Assembly (NCBI GenBank): GCA_023395615.1
Contig: JAEWYP010000095.1
Coordinates: 1 to 53,771 of the forward strand
DNA from: Bacillota bacterium
GTDB lineage: Bacteria > Bacillota > Clostridia > Christensenellales > Aristaeellaceae
DNA length: 53,771 nt
Direction of reading: 5' to 3'
A program made the position numbers and the translations under genes. A model generated the notes under the pieces. The model was not told the origin of the DNA. It made no database searches and saw nothing but the letters and a program-made list of their open reading frames with translations. How positions within the stretch are numbered: position 1 is the stretch's first letter; every line of letters starts with the position of its first letter. Positions 14,771 to 23,110 of the stretch are shown in pieces.

Positions 14771-16285
14771 TTACGCATGAAATTGATCCGGAAAAGGTGC
14801 GGCAGCCGGGGCATTTTCCTCATAGATGCGTTGAAACGCCGCGTAAACCCGGCCATACCGCTCATACTTTTCCGCATATCGCGCCGTAAACGCGGGCCGG
14901 GGCACGAAAACCCGAAGCGCCGGGGCGGTTCCGATCGGATCGGTGGGGGCTTCTCCGCAGGCCCGCGCAGCCAGCAATGCCGCGCCGCAAGCCGCGCCCG
15001 TCCTGCTGTCCAATTGTACCACAGGCATATTCAGCACATCAGCAAGCACCTGCATCCAAACAACGCTGCGGGAGCCGCCGCCCGTTACCCGAAGCGTTTC
15101 CGCGTTCCCAAGGGGCTGATACGCCAGCGATAACAGTTCTCGAATGCCGAAGCACACGCCTTCCAGCACAGCCAGCGTAAGCTGCTCCCGGTCGGTATCG
15201 GTGGACAGGCCCAGAAACGCACCCCGCAGATCCGGCGCATAGTGCACCGCCTTATCCCCAACCAGATGCGGGTAAAACAGCAATTGGGGCCGGAACAGCG
15301 CGTCCGGGTCAATCGCACGGTCGATGCCGGCGTAATCAGAAAGCCGCAGGATGTCGCGCGTCCACCATTGCAACGATCCGCCCGCCGACTGCACCACTCC
15401 CTGCAGCAGGGAATGCACTTTCTCCCCGTCCGGAGAAAAAAGAACGTTCTTAAAACCGTGACAGGGCTGATAGGTTCGCTGCGGTATCACCAGCACCCCC
15501 GCCGTGCCGATGGATACGGTAGGAAATCCCTGCGCAAGGCTGCCGGTGGCATAGGTTGCCGCGGGGTTATCGCCCGTGCCCACCGCCACCGTCACACTCC
15601 GCGACAGGCCCAGATCGGCCGCCGCCTGCGCGCAAAGGGTGCCTGCCGGGCATGCGCTGCCGAAAAGCGCCGGGTACTGCTCCTGCCGCAGGCCCACAAG
15701 GGCTCGCATTTCCGGGGACCAGGCATTCCGTTTCGCATCAAATAAGCCCGATACGGAGGCCTCGCACCAATCCGTAACACGTTGGCCGCAAAGCCGCCAG
15801 GTGAGCGCATCGGAGCCCATCAGAAAGCAATCGATCCGGGCGAACGTCTCCGGTTCGTTTTCCTTCAGCCACAGCAGGCTCGCCGCCGGAGAACCGTTAG
15901 AGATCAGTTCGGCCAGCGTTTCCAGCCCGGGTTGCACCGCCAGCTCGGCCCGCGCTCGGGCGCAAACATCCACCGCACGCCCGTCGTTCCAGAGGATCGC
16001 GGGGCGAATCACCCGATCCTGCCGATCCAGCAACGTCAGGCTGTGCATCTGTCCCGTGCAGCACAACCCGCGCACCCGCGCAGGGTCCGCCTGCGCAAGC
16101 ACCCGGCGTATCCCGCGCACAGCCGCCGTATACCAGCATTCCGGGTCCATCTCCATCCAATCCGGGCGTGGTGAAACCGGCATATACGCCTCGCTCGCAT
16201 CCGCGATTCGGCGGCCCTGCCGATCCGTGAGCAGCACTTTTACGGAGGAGGTGCCCATGTCCACCCCTACAAACAGCGGTTCCAT
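14771..16285 (-). CDS. xylB: Xylulokinase-type FGGY carbohydrate kinase
   Basis: Phosphorylates a ketopentose, probably D-xylulose, with ATP. The N-terminal phosphate-binding loop is GVDMGTSSVKVLLTD, the XylB-type signature is CCTGQMHSLTLLD, and the catalytic Asp is in GTGDNPAATYATG. The C-terminal adenosine loop is RVTGGGSRSVVWMQ. The start at 16285 (MEPLFVG) follows GGAGGGGGAGCG; an in-frame ATG at 16390 lies within the upstream leader region and lacks the family N-terminus. From this start the protein is 504 residues, the normal length. It is the first gene of a unit with the GH39 enzyme and is preceded by a structured leader with a terminator. It is paralogous to the kinase at 16571. Confidence 0.87.
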   Translation of the reverse strand: MEPLFVGVDMGTSSVKVLLTDRQGRRIADASEAYMPVSPRPDWMEMDPECWYTAAVRGIRRVLAQADPARVRGLCCTGQMHSLTLLDRQDRVIRPAILWNDGRAVDVCARARAELAVQPGLETLAELISNGSPAASLLWLKENEPETFARIDCFLMGSDALTWRLCGQRVTDWCEASVSGLFDAKRNAWSPEMRALVGLRQEQYPALFGSACPAGTLCAQAAADLGLSRSVTVAVGTGDNPAATYATGSLAQGFPTVSIGTAGVLVIPQRTYQPCHGFKNVLFSPDGEKVHSLLQGVVQSAGGSLQWWTRDILRLSDYAGIDRAIDPDALFRPQLLFYPHLVGDKAVHYAPDLRGAFLGLSTDTDREQLTLAVLEGVCFGIRELLSLAYQPLGNAETLRVTGGGSRSVVWMQVLADVLNMPVVQLDSRTGAACGAALLAARACGEAPTDPIGTAPALRVFVPRPAFTARYAEKYERYGRVYAAFQRIYEENAPAAAPFPDQFHA

Positions 16286-16390
16286 CGCTCCCCCTCCGCT
16301 CCATGTTTCGTGCGCGTCGCGCCCGCTTCCCGTAAGGCCTGTTGATACGACGCGTTTCCGGTTCTTTCTCCGTACGGGAAATCCCTTCAA

Positions 16391-16543
16391 ACAAAAAAAT
16401 CGGCCTGCGTTTCCGCCTGCCGATTAAAAGATGGGTTTACATGCCCGGGGTTGCGGCCCCGAAGCGTCCCAATCCTCCGCGTTCTCACCGCGCTAGATAC
16501 GCGGCGGTCGCTTTTCGGTGGTTTCCTCGTCAACCCTATTATA
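16391..16543 (-). promoter_or_regulatory. Promoter, structured leader and terminator upstream of xylB (attenuator or riboswitch candidate)
   Basis: On the minus strand a perfect TATAAT lies at 16538-16543. About 105 bases follow that can fold into several stems: CCGCG/CGCGG around UAUCUAG, AGCG/CGCU closing it, and GGGG/CCCC. A hairpin AATCGGC...GCCGATT (16398-16425) followed by seven T residues (16393-16399) then forms an intrinsic terminator. xylB begins about 105 bases later, and I see no second promoter between. The terminator could also simply end the upstream operon, which stops at 16571. The sequence matches no riboswitch class I can name. Confidence 0.6.
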
Positions 16544-16570
16544 CCATACCGGGCCGTCGGGGAAAAACCC

Positions 16571-18055
16571 TTATTGATACACTGACTGCAACGCCCCGTA
16601 AATTCGGAGGTAACAGCGGTATTTATCGTCACAGAATGCGACTGTGTCCGGTTCAGGCAAAAATACCTGTTTCACCTTCAACGAACCGTCCGCCACGTCC
16701 CTGAGTGTTTCTCCATAACCGCAATGGAACGCCGCCAGCAGTGCAATCCCGAACGCGGGATTTACGACCCCGTCCATCTGCTCCACCTTCACGTTCAGCA
16801 CATTGGCCAGCGTTTGCGCCCAGGCGGCGCTTCGCGCGCCTCCGCCCACGATTTTCACCGCGGCGCATTCCTTCAGGTTCAGGCGCATGGCCTCCGCCAG
16901 CTCCCGGTAGCCGAAGCTGAGCCCCTCCAAAACGGCGTAAATCATATCCTCCCGTGTCGTCAGCGTGCTTAGCCCGATAAAAGCGCCGCGAATATCCGGG
17001 TCCGAAAACAGGGTCTTTTCCCCCATCAGGTGGGGAAAGAAAAGCAGATTGTTTTTCCGCGCGGCGGGTTTGCCCAGCAGTGTGTCCACGCGGTTAAAAT
17101 CGTCAATCTCCAGGATGGAGCGAATCCACCATTCAAACGCCGTTCCGTTGGATTGCAGCGCCCCCTGCACCAGATGAGAAAACCGTTTCCCATCATGCGA
17201 AAACAGGATTGCCTTGCCCTTGGCGTTAGGTTCCAGCCGATCGGAGCGCATCATCAGCACCCCCGAAGTCCCCAGCGAAATCACAGGGTAGCCTTCTCCG
17301 AGGCATCCTGATGACAGCGCCGTCGCGGCGTTATCGCCCGTACCGGTCAGCACTTCCACATCCGGCCTGAAGCCGAACTGCGCGGCCATCTCCGGCAACA
17401 GCCGCCCGGCAGTCACAGCCGCGCCACGAACTTCCGGGTACACCGAAGGCGGCAGTTGCAGCAAATCGCGCATGAACGGCGACCATTCCTTGCGCTCCAT
17501 ATCGTACAGGCAGGAGGTGGACGCGTCGCAGTAATCGGTTACGCTTACCCCGGTCAGCCGGTAAACCAGATAATCCGGCGCGATCAGGAACTTGCGCATC
17601 CGCGCGAAGTGATCCGGTTCGTTCAGGCGCAGCCAGTGCAGGTTGGTCGCGGGGCTTCCGGTGGAAATGGTCTTGGCGATATAGGCGCACTCCGGCTGCT
17701 TTTCAATTTCCTCGCGCAGCCCGGCCACCAGGTCGCGGGTGCGGGTATCGTCCCACATCAGCGCCGGGCGCACCGACCGGCCGTTTTCATCCAGCATCAC
17801 CAGCGTGTGCATTTGTCCGGTCACGCCCACGGCGTCCACCAGCGCGGGATCAAACTGTAAAAACAGCTCCTTCAGCCCTTCCGACAGACAGCGGAACCAG
17901 ATGTCCGGGTCAATCTCACGCCAGCCGAATTCCGGCTGGTCGATGTCGTACCCGACCGTCTGAAACGCCAGCATCTGCCGTCGATGGTCGATCAGCGCCA
18001 CTTTCACCGCCGACGTGCCCAGGTCGATCCCCAGGAAGTAGTGTTTATCCGACAT
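16571..18055 (-). CDS. Xylulokinase-type FGGY carbohydrate kinase (second copy)
   Basis: A 494-residue sugar kinase with phosphate loop GIDLGTSAVKVALID, XylB-type GVTGQMHTLVMLD, catalytic Asp in GTGDNAATALSSG and adenosine loop KIVGGGARSAAWAQ. The start at 18055 (MSDKHYFLG) is chosen for GGAGTGG about seven bases before it; the GTG three codons earlier overlaps that site. It closes the operon that begins with the sugar binding protein at 24082, and the aldolase gene ends 22 bases upstream. Two xylulokinase-type enzymes so close together may serve different ketoses. The true substrate is open. Confidence 0.87.
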   Translation of the reverse strand: MSDKHYFLGIDLGTSAVKVALIDHRRQMLAFQTVGYDIDQPEFGWREIDPDIWFRCLSEGLKELFLQFDPALVDAVGVTGQMHTLVMLDENGRSVRPALMWDDTRTRDLVAGLREEIEKQPECAYIAKTISTGSPATNLHWLRLNEPDHFARMRKFLIAPDYLVYRLTGVSVTDYCDASTSCLYDMERKEWSPFMRDLLQLPPSVYPEVRGAAVTAGRLLPEMAAQFGFRPDVEVLTGTGDNAATALSSGCLGEGYPVISLGTSGVLMMRSDRLEPNAKGKAILFSHDGKRFSHLVQGALQSNGTAFEWWIRSILEIDDFNRVDTLLGKPAARKNNLLFFPHLMGEKTLFSDPDIRGAFIGLSTLTTREDMIYAVLEGLSFGYRELAEAMRLNLKECAAVKIVGGGARSAAWAQTLANVLNVKVEQMDGVVNPAFGIALLAAFHCGYGETLRDVADGSLKVKQVFLPEPDTVAFCDDKYRCYLRIYGALQSVYQ

Positions 18056-18077
18056 TGGAACCACTCCATTGCAGCCT

Positions 18078-18914
18078 TCAGTGAAGGTTGATCATCGTTA
18101 CCAGTTCCTCGGCCTTCTTTGCAACACGGTCCACGGCTGCCAGGCTCAGGTGGATGACGTCAAACTCGTTATGATCCTTTTCGTAGGCTTCGCCGAAGGT
18201 GGCAATGTATTCCCGGCGCAGGTCGGAACCGTAGTTAATCTTAATCAAGTTGCTCTTTTTAGCCTCCCAGATCACCTCGTGCGGGATTCCGCTGCCGCCG
18301 TGCAGCACCAGCGGCACCTTGCAGACCTTCGCGATGCGGCTTAAAAGCGGCAGGTCGATATGCGGCTCCAGGCACAGCCCGTGCACGTTGCCCACGGATA
18401 CGGCCAGCAGGTCGCAGTGGGTACGCTCCACAAAATCAGCTACCATATCCGGGTCGGTCTTGCTGTCCGCCTCGTTTACGATGTCTTCTTCCTTCCCGCG
18501 CAGCGCGCCCAGTTCCGCTTCCACCGGCAGGCCGTAAAAATGGCAGTATTCGGTCGTGCGGGCGACTTCTTTCACATTCTCCTCAAAGGGCAGGTGCGAC
18601 GCGTCCACCATGATGGAGGTAAATCCTGCGTCTACACAGGCCTTGACATCCTCAAAAGATTTTCCGTGATCCAGATGCAGGCCGATGGGCGTGGTGGTTT
18701 TCTTCACCGCGTCCCGGGCGATTTCCGCGATCACCATCGGGTTGGAAAGGCGAAGATTGTTGGACGAAATCTGGATGTATCCGGGCAGGTTCGCCGTGGA
18801 CAGGCCCTTTACAATGCCGTAGGTCATTTCCAGATTGGTAGTGTTAAACGCAGGCAGCACATGATGATGCTCCCGCGCGAAAGCCATCAGATCAAAGCCG
18901 TTAATCAGTTTCAT
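18078..18914 (-). CDS. Class II (zinc) ketose-bisphosphate aldolase family protein
   Basis: A 278-residue aldolase of the FbaA/GatY/KbaY fold that cleaves a phosphorylated ketose to dihydroxyacetone phosphate and an aldehyde. Zinc and catalytic residues lie in IGLHLDHGKSFE, in VSVGNVHG and in PLVLHGGSGI, all intact. The start at 18914 has GGAGG seven bases upstream; the ATG two codons earlier abuts that site. It sits between two FGGY kinases in a sugar-import operon, so it probably splits a ketose phosphate made by one of them rather than doing central glycolysis. Fructose-, tagatose- or a pentulose-phosphate are all possible. Confidence 0.85.
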   Translation of the reverse strand: MKLINGFDLMAFAREHHHVLPAFNTTNLEMTYGIVKGLSTANLPGYIQISSNNLRLSNPMVIAEIARDAVKKTTTPIGLHLDHGKSFEDVKACVDAGFTSIMVDASHLPFEENVKEVARTTEYCHFYGLPVEAELGALRGKEEDIVNEADSKTDPDMVADFVERTHCDLLAVSVGNVHGLCLEPHIDLPLLSRIAKVCKVPLVLHGGSGIPHEVIWEAKKSNLIKINYGSDLRREYIATFGEAYEKDHNEFDVIHLSLAAVDRVAKKAEELVTMINLH

Positions 18915-18931
18915 AAACATTCCTCCGTCCG

Positions 18932-20419
18932 TTATTGAAAATCATGCATCAGCTGATACAAAAGTTTGTATTTCCCGTACTTCCGGGCGTAATATGCCAC
19001 GTCGTCCGGATTGGGCAGGAAGGTTTTCTGTACGCGAACAGCGCGGCGGATACCTGCTTCCAGCGTGGGGTACGCCCCGTCGCCCAACGCGGCCAGCAGC
19101 ATGCAACCCATCGTGCCGGACTCCGCGTTTTCCAACCGTACCACGCGGCGGTTAAACACATTCGCGCGAATCTGCAGCGTCGTATCGGACGCCGCGCCCC
19201 CGCCGGTTGCCACGATGGTTTCCGGGTCCACACCTAACGTGCGCAGCCGCTCGAACGCCAGATACAGCTGGAAGCTCATCCCCTCCACCAGCGCCAGATA
19301 AATTTCTTCCGGCTTCGTGTGAATGGTCAGCCCCGTGAGGGTGCCGCGAGCGTCCATGCTGAGGTCCGGGTTTCCGGCGGAACCGAACTGCGGCAGCGCC
19401 AGCACTTCGGTTTTCAACCCTGCGATACGCTCCTCCAGCTTTCCATAAAAAGGTTCGCCGGCCTTCGCCCATTCCGCGTCCCGATAGCTGAACAGGGTTT
19501 CGCGGCCCCAGTTTTTCAAAATTCCGCAGGTGGTCACTTCCAGGCTGGTCAGGTAGGTGTCCGGCAGCATATACGGGATGCAGGGAAAGTCGTTCTCAAT
19601 CATATAGGGGGTCGAAATCGGGCCGGGCAGCATCAGCAACATAAATTCGCAGGTGCCCATGCTGGTTTCACAGCCGCGCCGGTCGTACAGACCGCTTCCC
19701 AGCGCCGCGCAGCTCTGGTCGTGCCCACCCGCCACAATTTTCATGGCCGGGTTCAAGCCCAGTTCCGCCGCCTTTTCCGGCAGCAGGCAGCCAATCACGG
19801 TACCCGCCTCCACAGGGGTAGAAAACTGTTCCGGAGTCATCCCCGCTAACGCCAGCAGTTCCGCCGACCACTGCTTTTTGCGAATGTCAAACGCCATGCT
19901 GCGACAGGCAGAGGAGTAGCTGACCCTTCGCTTTCCGGTCAGCAGCCAGCCTACGTAGTCCTCAAAAAAGAAAATGTTCCGCGCGCGCCGCACCACGTCG
20001 GTATGGCGGCTGAGCCAGATGAACTTCGGCAGGCTGTACAGCTCGTTGGGTGGCAACCCGGTAATTTCCATGATGCGCTGTCGGCCCATACGAGCCACCA
20101 GTTCTTCCGTTTCCGGAATACCACGGCAATCGCCGGTGAGCATGGAAGGGGCCAGCACATGTCCGTTTTCATCCACGCAAACCACCGATTCGCCAAGGCT
20201 CGCAACCGCCATGGCGTCGATGGGAACGGGGCAGTCACGCCCCGTTTGCGTCAGCAAATCCAGCACATGGCGCGTCACCGTATCCGCGTTCAGTTCCCGG
20301 CGGCCGTTGCTGCCTTCTTCGCGGTAGCGCCGAGCCACCTGGTACAGCAGCTTGCCGTCCAGATCGTACACGGCGATTTTGCAGCCGCTCGTACCCACGT
20401 CCAATCCAGCGTATGCCAT
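18932..20419 (-). CDS. FGGY-family carbohydrate kinase (third copy, divergent subtype)
   Basis: A 495-residue ATP-dependent sugar kinase. The N-terminal loop is AGLDVGTSGCKIAVYD, the catalytic Asp lies in VAGGHDQSCAALGSG and the adenosine loop is VATGGGAASDTTLQ. It lacks the GQMH signature of the two XylB-type paralogues downstream (ASLGESVVCVD in that position), so it belongs to another FGGY subgroup. It begins 67 bases after the permease and is followed 11 bases later by the aldolase. A kinase-aldolase pair fits cleavage of a ketose 1-phosphate. The sugar cannot be named from sequence. Confidence 0.85.
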   Translation of the reverse strand: MAYAGLDVGTSGCKIAVYDLDGKLLYQVARRYREEGSNGRRELNADTVTRHVLDLLTQTGRDCPVPIDAMAVASLGESVVCVDENGHVLAPSMLTGDCRGIPETEELVARMGRQRIMEITGLPPNELYSLPKFIWLSRHTDVVRRARNIFFFEDYVGWLLTGKRRVSYSSACRSMAFDIRKKQWSAELLALAGMTPEQFSTPVEAGTVIGCLLPEKAAELGLNPAMKIVAGGHDQSCAALGSGLYDRRGCETSMGTCEFMLLMLPGPISTPYMIENDFPCIPYMLPDTYLTSLEVTTCGILKNWGRETLFSYRDAEWAKAGEPFYGKLEERIAGLKTEVLALPQFGSAGNPDLSMDARGTLTGLTIHTKPEEIYLALVEGMSFQLYLAFERLRTLGVDPETIVATGGGAASDTTLQIRANVFNRRVVRLENAESGTMGCMLLAALGDGAYPTLEAGIRRAVRVQKTFLPNPDDVAYYARKYGKYKLLYQLMHDFQ

Positions 20420-20449
20420 AAGCCACCTCGAAAAAATCGATCCTTTGGC

Positions 20450-20469
20450 CGCGCCGCCGAAACGGCGCG
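20450..20469 (-). other. Stem-loop between permease and kinase genes
   Basis: CGCGCCG (20450-20456) and CGGCGCG (20463-20469) form a seven-base stem. A T-run follows only after about 12 bases on the minus strand. It may tune expression of the distal genes or stabilise the upstream mRNA. Confidence 0.35.
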
Positions 20470-20486
20470 CAGGTTGCGCCTGCCCG

Positions 20487-21464
20487 TCAGGTATCCAGCG
20501 TCCTGCGCTTGCGCAGCACGTCCACGATCACGGCGGTCAGGATGATGAGGCCCTTGAAAACATCCTGCCAGAAGGAGTTAATGCCCATCAGGTTGAGGCC
20601 GTTGGTGATGACGCCGATAATCAGAATACCGATCACCGTGCCGCCCACGGTGCCGACGCCACCGCTCATGCTGGTACCGCCGATCACCACCGCGGCAATC
20701 GCGTCCATTTCAAACCCGCTGCCAAGGGTGGCCGCGGCAGAACCCAGACGGGAGGACCAGATGATGCCGCCAATGCTGCTGAGCACGCCGATCAGCACGT
20801 AAGGGATCATGTTATACAGTTTTGTGTTCACGCCGGAGTAATCGCTGGCCAGCTTGTTGCCGCCGATTGCGTACAGGTAATACCCGAAACGGGTTTTATT
20901 CAGCAGCACCCATGTCAGCAGGATGAACAGCGCCGCGTATACGACGATGATGGACAGATCACCGATGCTGGATAGCCCGATCGCCGTGTAAAAATCATTC
21001 CGGATGCGGATGGATACGCCGCCGGACAGGATTTCCGTAAGGCCGCGCCCAATGCTCATGGTTGCCAGCGTTGCCACGAACGCCGGAATCCCGAGATAGG
21101 AGATGGTAAAGCCGTTGATCAGGCCGATGGCCACGCCTACCAGCAGGCAGCACAGCACCGTTACCCACACCGGCGCGCCGACATTGGTAATCATATAAGC
21201 GCCCACGACGCCGCTTAACCCCACAGTGGAGCCGACCGAAATATCAATCTGCCCCATCAGAATCGCCATCAGCATCCCGCAGCAGAGGATCGCGTTGACG
21301 GAGTTGGATTTCAGCAGGTTCAGCAGATTGGAACCCGTAAGGAATTTGGGTGTGGACAGGGATACGATCACCACCAGCACCAGCAGGGCGATAATCGTGC
21401 CGAGATTTTTACGGAAATACCCTGCCAGCCCGGAACCGGACCGGAGCCTATTGGCTTTTTCCAT
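20487..21464 (-). CDS. RbsC-type sugar ABC transporter permease
   Basis: A 325-residue integral membrane subunit of a monosaccharide importer. Many hydrophobic segments are visible from LGTIIALLVLVVIVSLSTPKF onward. The family segments MGQIDISVGSTVGLSG and GGTSMSGGVGTVGGTVIG, the latter near residue 270, match BPD_transp_2 permeases. It lies 21 bases after the ATPase gene and is followed by the FGGY kinase, so it is part of the binding protein-ATPase-permease set for one sugar. Ribose, xylose, galactose and allose importers all share this form. Confidence 0.93.
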   Translation of the reverse strand: MEKANRLRSGSGLAGYFRKNLGTIIALLVLVVIVSLSTPKFLTGSNLLNLLKSNSVNAILCCGMLMAILMGQIDISVGSTVGLSGVVGAYMITNVGAPVWVTVLCCLLVGVAIGLINGFTISYLGIPAFVATLATMSIGRGLTEILSGGVSIRIRNDFYTAIGLSSIGDLSIIVVYAALFILLTWVLLNKTRFGYYLYAIGGNKLASDYSGVNTKLYNMIPYVLIGVLSSIGGIIWSSRLGSAAATLGSGFEMDAIAAVVIGGTSMSGGVGTVGGTVIGILIIGVITNGLNLMGINSFWQDVFKGLIILTAVIVDVLRKRRTLDT

Positions 21465-21485
21465 AGCAGTTGCCTCCTGATAACG

Positions 21486-22985
21486 TCAACCGTTTTGCAT
21501 GTTGGTTGCGAGTTTCATAATCGTTTCCTGAGAGAAATCCGCGGCGTTTACTTCGCCGGTTACGCGGCCCTCGCACATCACATAGCAACGGTCGCACATA
21601 TTGATAATTTCCGGAAGCTCCGAAGAAACCAGAATAATGGAAGTTCCCTGCGAAGCCAACCGGTCGATGATTTCGTAAATCTCAGCTTTAGAGCCCACGT
21701 CAATGCCGCGGGTTGGCTCGTCCAGAATGATTACCTTGGGTTTCATCGCCAGCCACTTGCTCAGCACTACCTTCTGTTGGTTGCCGCCGCTTAAATTGCC
21801 CGCGCGCTGTTTGGGTGAGGAAATCTTGATGCTGAACTGTCCGCGGTACTGCTCCACCATTTTCCGCCATGCGGCTTTGTTGACGCGAATTCCTTTTACG
21901 AAGCTTCGCAGACAAACCAGCCCCATGTTGAATTCCACGTCGTTGAGCAGCACCAGCCCTTCCGAACGCCGATCCTCCGATACGTAGGCGATGCCCGCGC
22001 GAATTGCATCGATGGGCTTGCGCAGGTGTACTTCCTTGCCGTCCAGCAGCACCGCACCTCCGGTTTTACGGTACGCGCCGAAGATGGTTTTCATCACCTC
22101 GGTACGCCGCGCGCCTACCAGCCCTGCAAACCCGACGATTTCTCCGTATCGCGCCTGAAAAGACACATCCCGGAAGTAGCGGTTATTGCAGAGGTCACGC
22201 ACCTCCAGCGACACGCCGCCCACGGGGTGCGCGCTGTGCGTGTAATACTTGCTCAGGCTGCGGCCTACCATCAGGTTGATCAGCTGATCCTTCTTCGCGT
22301 CGCGAATGGCTATATCGCCCACCATATGCCCGTCGCGCAGTACCACGATCCGATCCGTGATTTCGAAAAGCTCTTCCAGCCTGTGGGAAATATAGATAAT
22401 GCCGATATTCTTTTTCTGAAGAATGCGGATGATGTTAAACAACTCGTTTACTTCCGCCTGGGAAAGGGAAGATGTCGGTTCGTCCATCACCACGATTTTC
22501 GCATCGGCAGAAATCGCTTTGATAATTTCCACCAGCTGCTGCAGCCCGATGGAAAGTTCACGCACATTCTGATCCGCGCGGATCCGGATATGAAACTCGT
22601 CAAGCAACGTCTGGGTTTCGCGCTCCATCCGCGCCTGATCCACCAGCCCCAGACGGTTTACATATTCCCGACCCAAAAACACGTTGGCCGCCACGGTGCG
22701 ATCCGGAACCAGCACAATTTCCTGGTGAATGATACGGATACCGTTTGCGCCCGCCGCCGCAGCGGAATGAATGGTTTTCTGTTCTCCGTTGATAAAAATA
22801 TCTCCGGCGTCCGCACGGTAGATACCGCCCAGGATTTTAATCAACGTGGATTTGCCCGCGCCGTTTTCTCCCAGCAGAGCTACCACTTCGCCTTCGTGAA
22901 CCTGCAAGCTCACGTTTTCCAGCACCTTGTTCTGGGCAAACTGTTTGGAGATGCCGCACATCCGCAGCAACACGTTTTCACTCAT
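21486..22985 (-). CDS. RbsA/MglA-type sugar ABC transporter ATP-binding protein
   Basis: A 499-residue tandem ATPase that drives the importer. Domain 1 (about residues 5-240) has Walker A GENGAGKSTLIKIL, Q-loop region IIHQEI, signature ELSIGLQQLVEI, Walker B IVVMDEPTSS and H-loop YISHR. Domain 2 has a family-typical altered Walker A (FAGLVGARRTEVM), signature NLSGGNQQKVVLSKW and Walker B VIILDEPTRGID. It provides an intact comparison for the degenerate relative at 4535. The binding protein gene lies upstream across a strong stem-loop at 23011-23042. Confidence 0.95.
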   Translation of the reverse strand: MSENVLLRMCGISKQFAQNKVLENVSLQVHEGEVVALLGENGAGKSTLIKILGGIYRADAGDIFINGEQKTIHSAAAAGANGIRIIHQEIVLVPDRTVAANVFLGREYVNRLGLVDQARMERETQTLLDEFHIRIRADQNVRELSIGLQQLVEIIKAISADAKIVVMDEPTSSLSQAEVNELFNIIRILQKKNIGIIYISHRLEELFEITDRIVVLRDGHMVGDIAIRDAKKDQLINLMVGRSLSKYYTHSAHPVGGVSLEVRDLCNNRYFRDVSFQARYGEIVGFAGLVGARRTEVMKTIFGAYRKTGGAVLLDGKEVHLRKPIDAIRAGIAYVSEDRRSEGLVLLNDVEFNMGLVCLRSFVKGIRVNKAAWRKMVEQYRGQFSIKISSPKQRAGNLSGGNQQKVVLSKWLAMKPKVIILDEPTRGIDVGSKAEIYEIIDRLASQGTSIILVSSELPEIINMCDRCYVMCEGRVTGEVNAADFSQETIMKLATNMQNG

Positions 22986-23010
22986 GCTTCCTCACCGCCT
23001 GTTTCGAAAA

Positions 23011-23042
23011 TGGGTCGGCTCAAAAGATTCTGAGCCGACCCA
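23011..23042 (-). terminator. Stem-loop between binding protein and ATPase genes (partial terminator)
   Basis: TGGGTCGGCTCA and TGAGCCGACCCA form a perfect 12-base stem around an eight-base loop. TTTT follows on the minus strand. Such elements after a binding protein gene usually lower the expression of the membrane components relative to the binding protein, or protect the upstream mRNA. Confidence 0.75.
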
Positions 23043-23110
23043 AATTTACCGATGAAACGTTACTCTGTCAGCCAATCTTCCAAGGATTTTTGATTGTCCG
23101 GGCTGCGGGC

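Noticed and set aside
16532..16536. GGGTT pairing with AACCC at the 3' end of the leader as a closing stem
   Set aside because: GGGTT starts only two bases after the -10, so it probably lies upstream of the transcription start and is not in the RNA.
16431..16543. Leader of xylB as a glmS ribozyme, ZTP, guanidine or c-di-GMP riboswitch
   Set aside because: GACGAGG resembles part of glmS, but the AGCGCC cleavage region is absent. Conserved cores of the other classes do not fit. I kept it as an unassigned structured leader.
23054..23063. GAAACGTTAC between the binding protein and ATPase genes as another LacI box
   Set aside because: It matches the box at 4420-4429 over ten bases but lies inside an operon after a stop codon, not at a promoter. 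Chance is a sufficient explanation.
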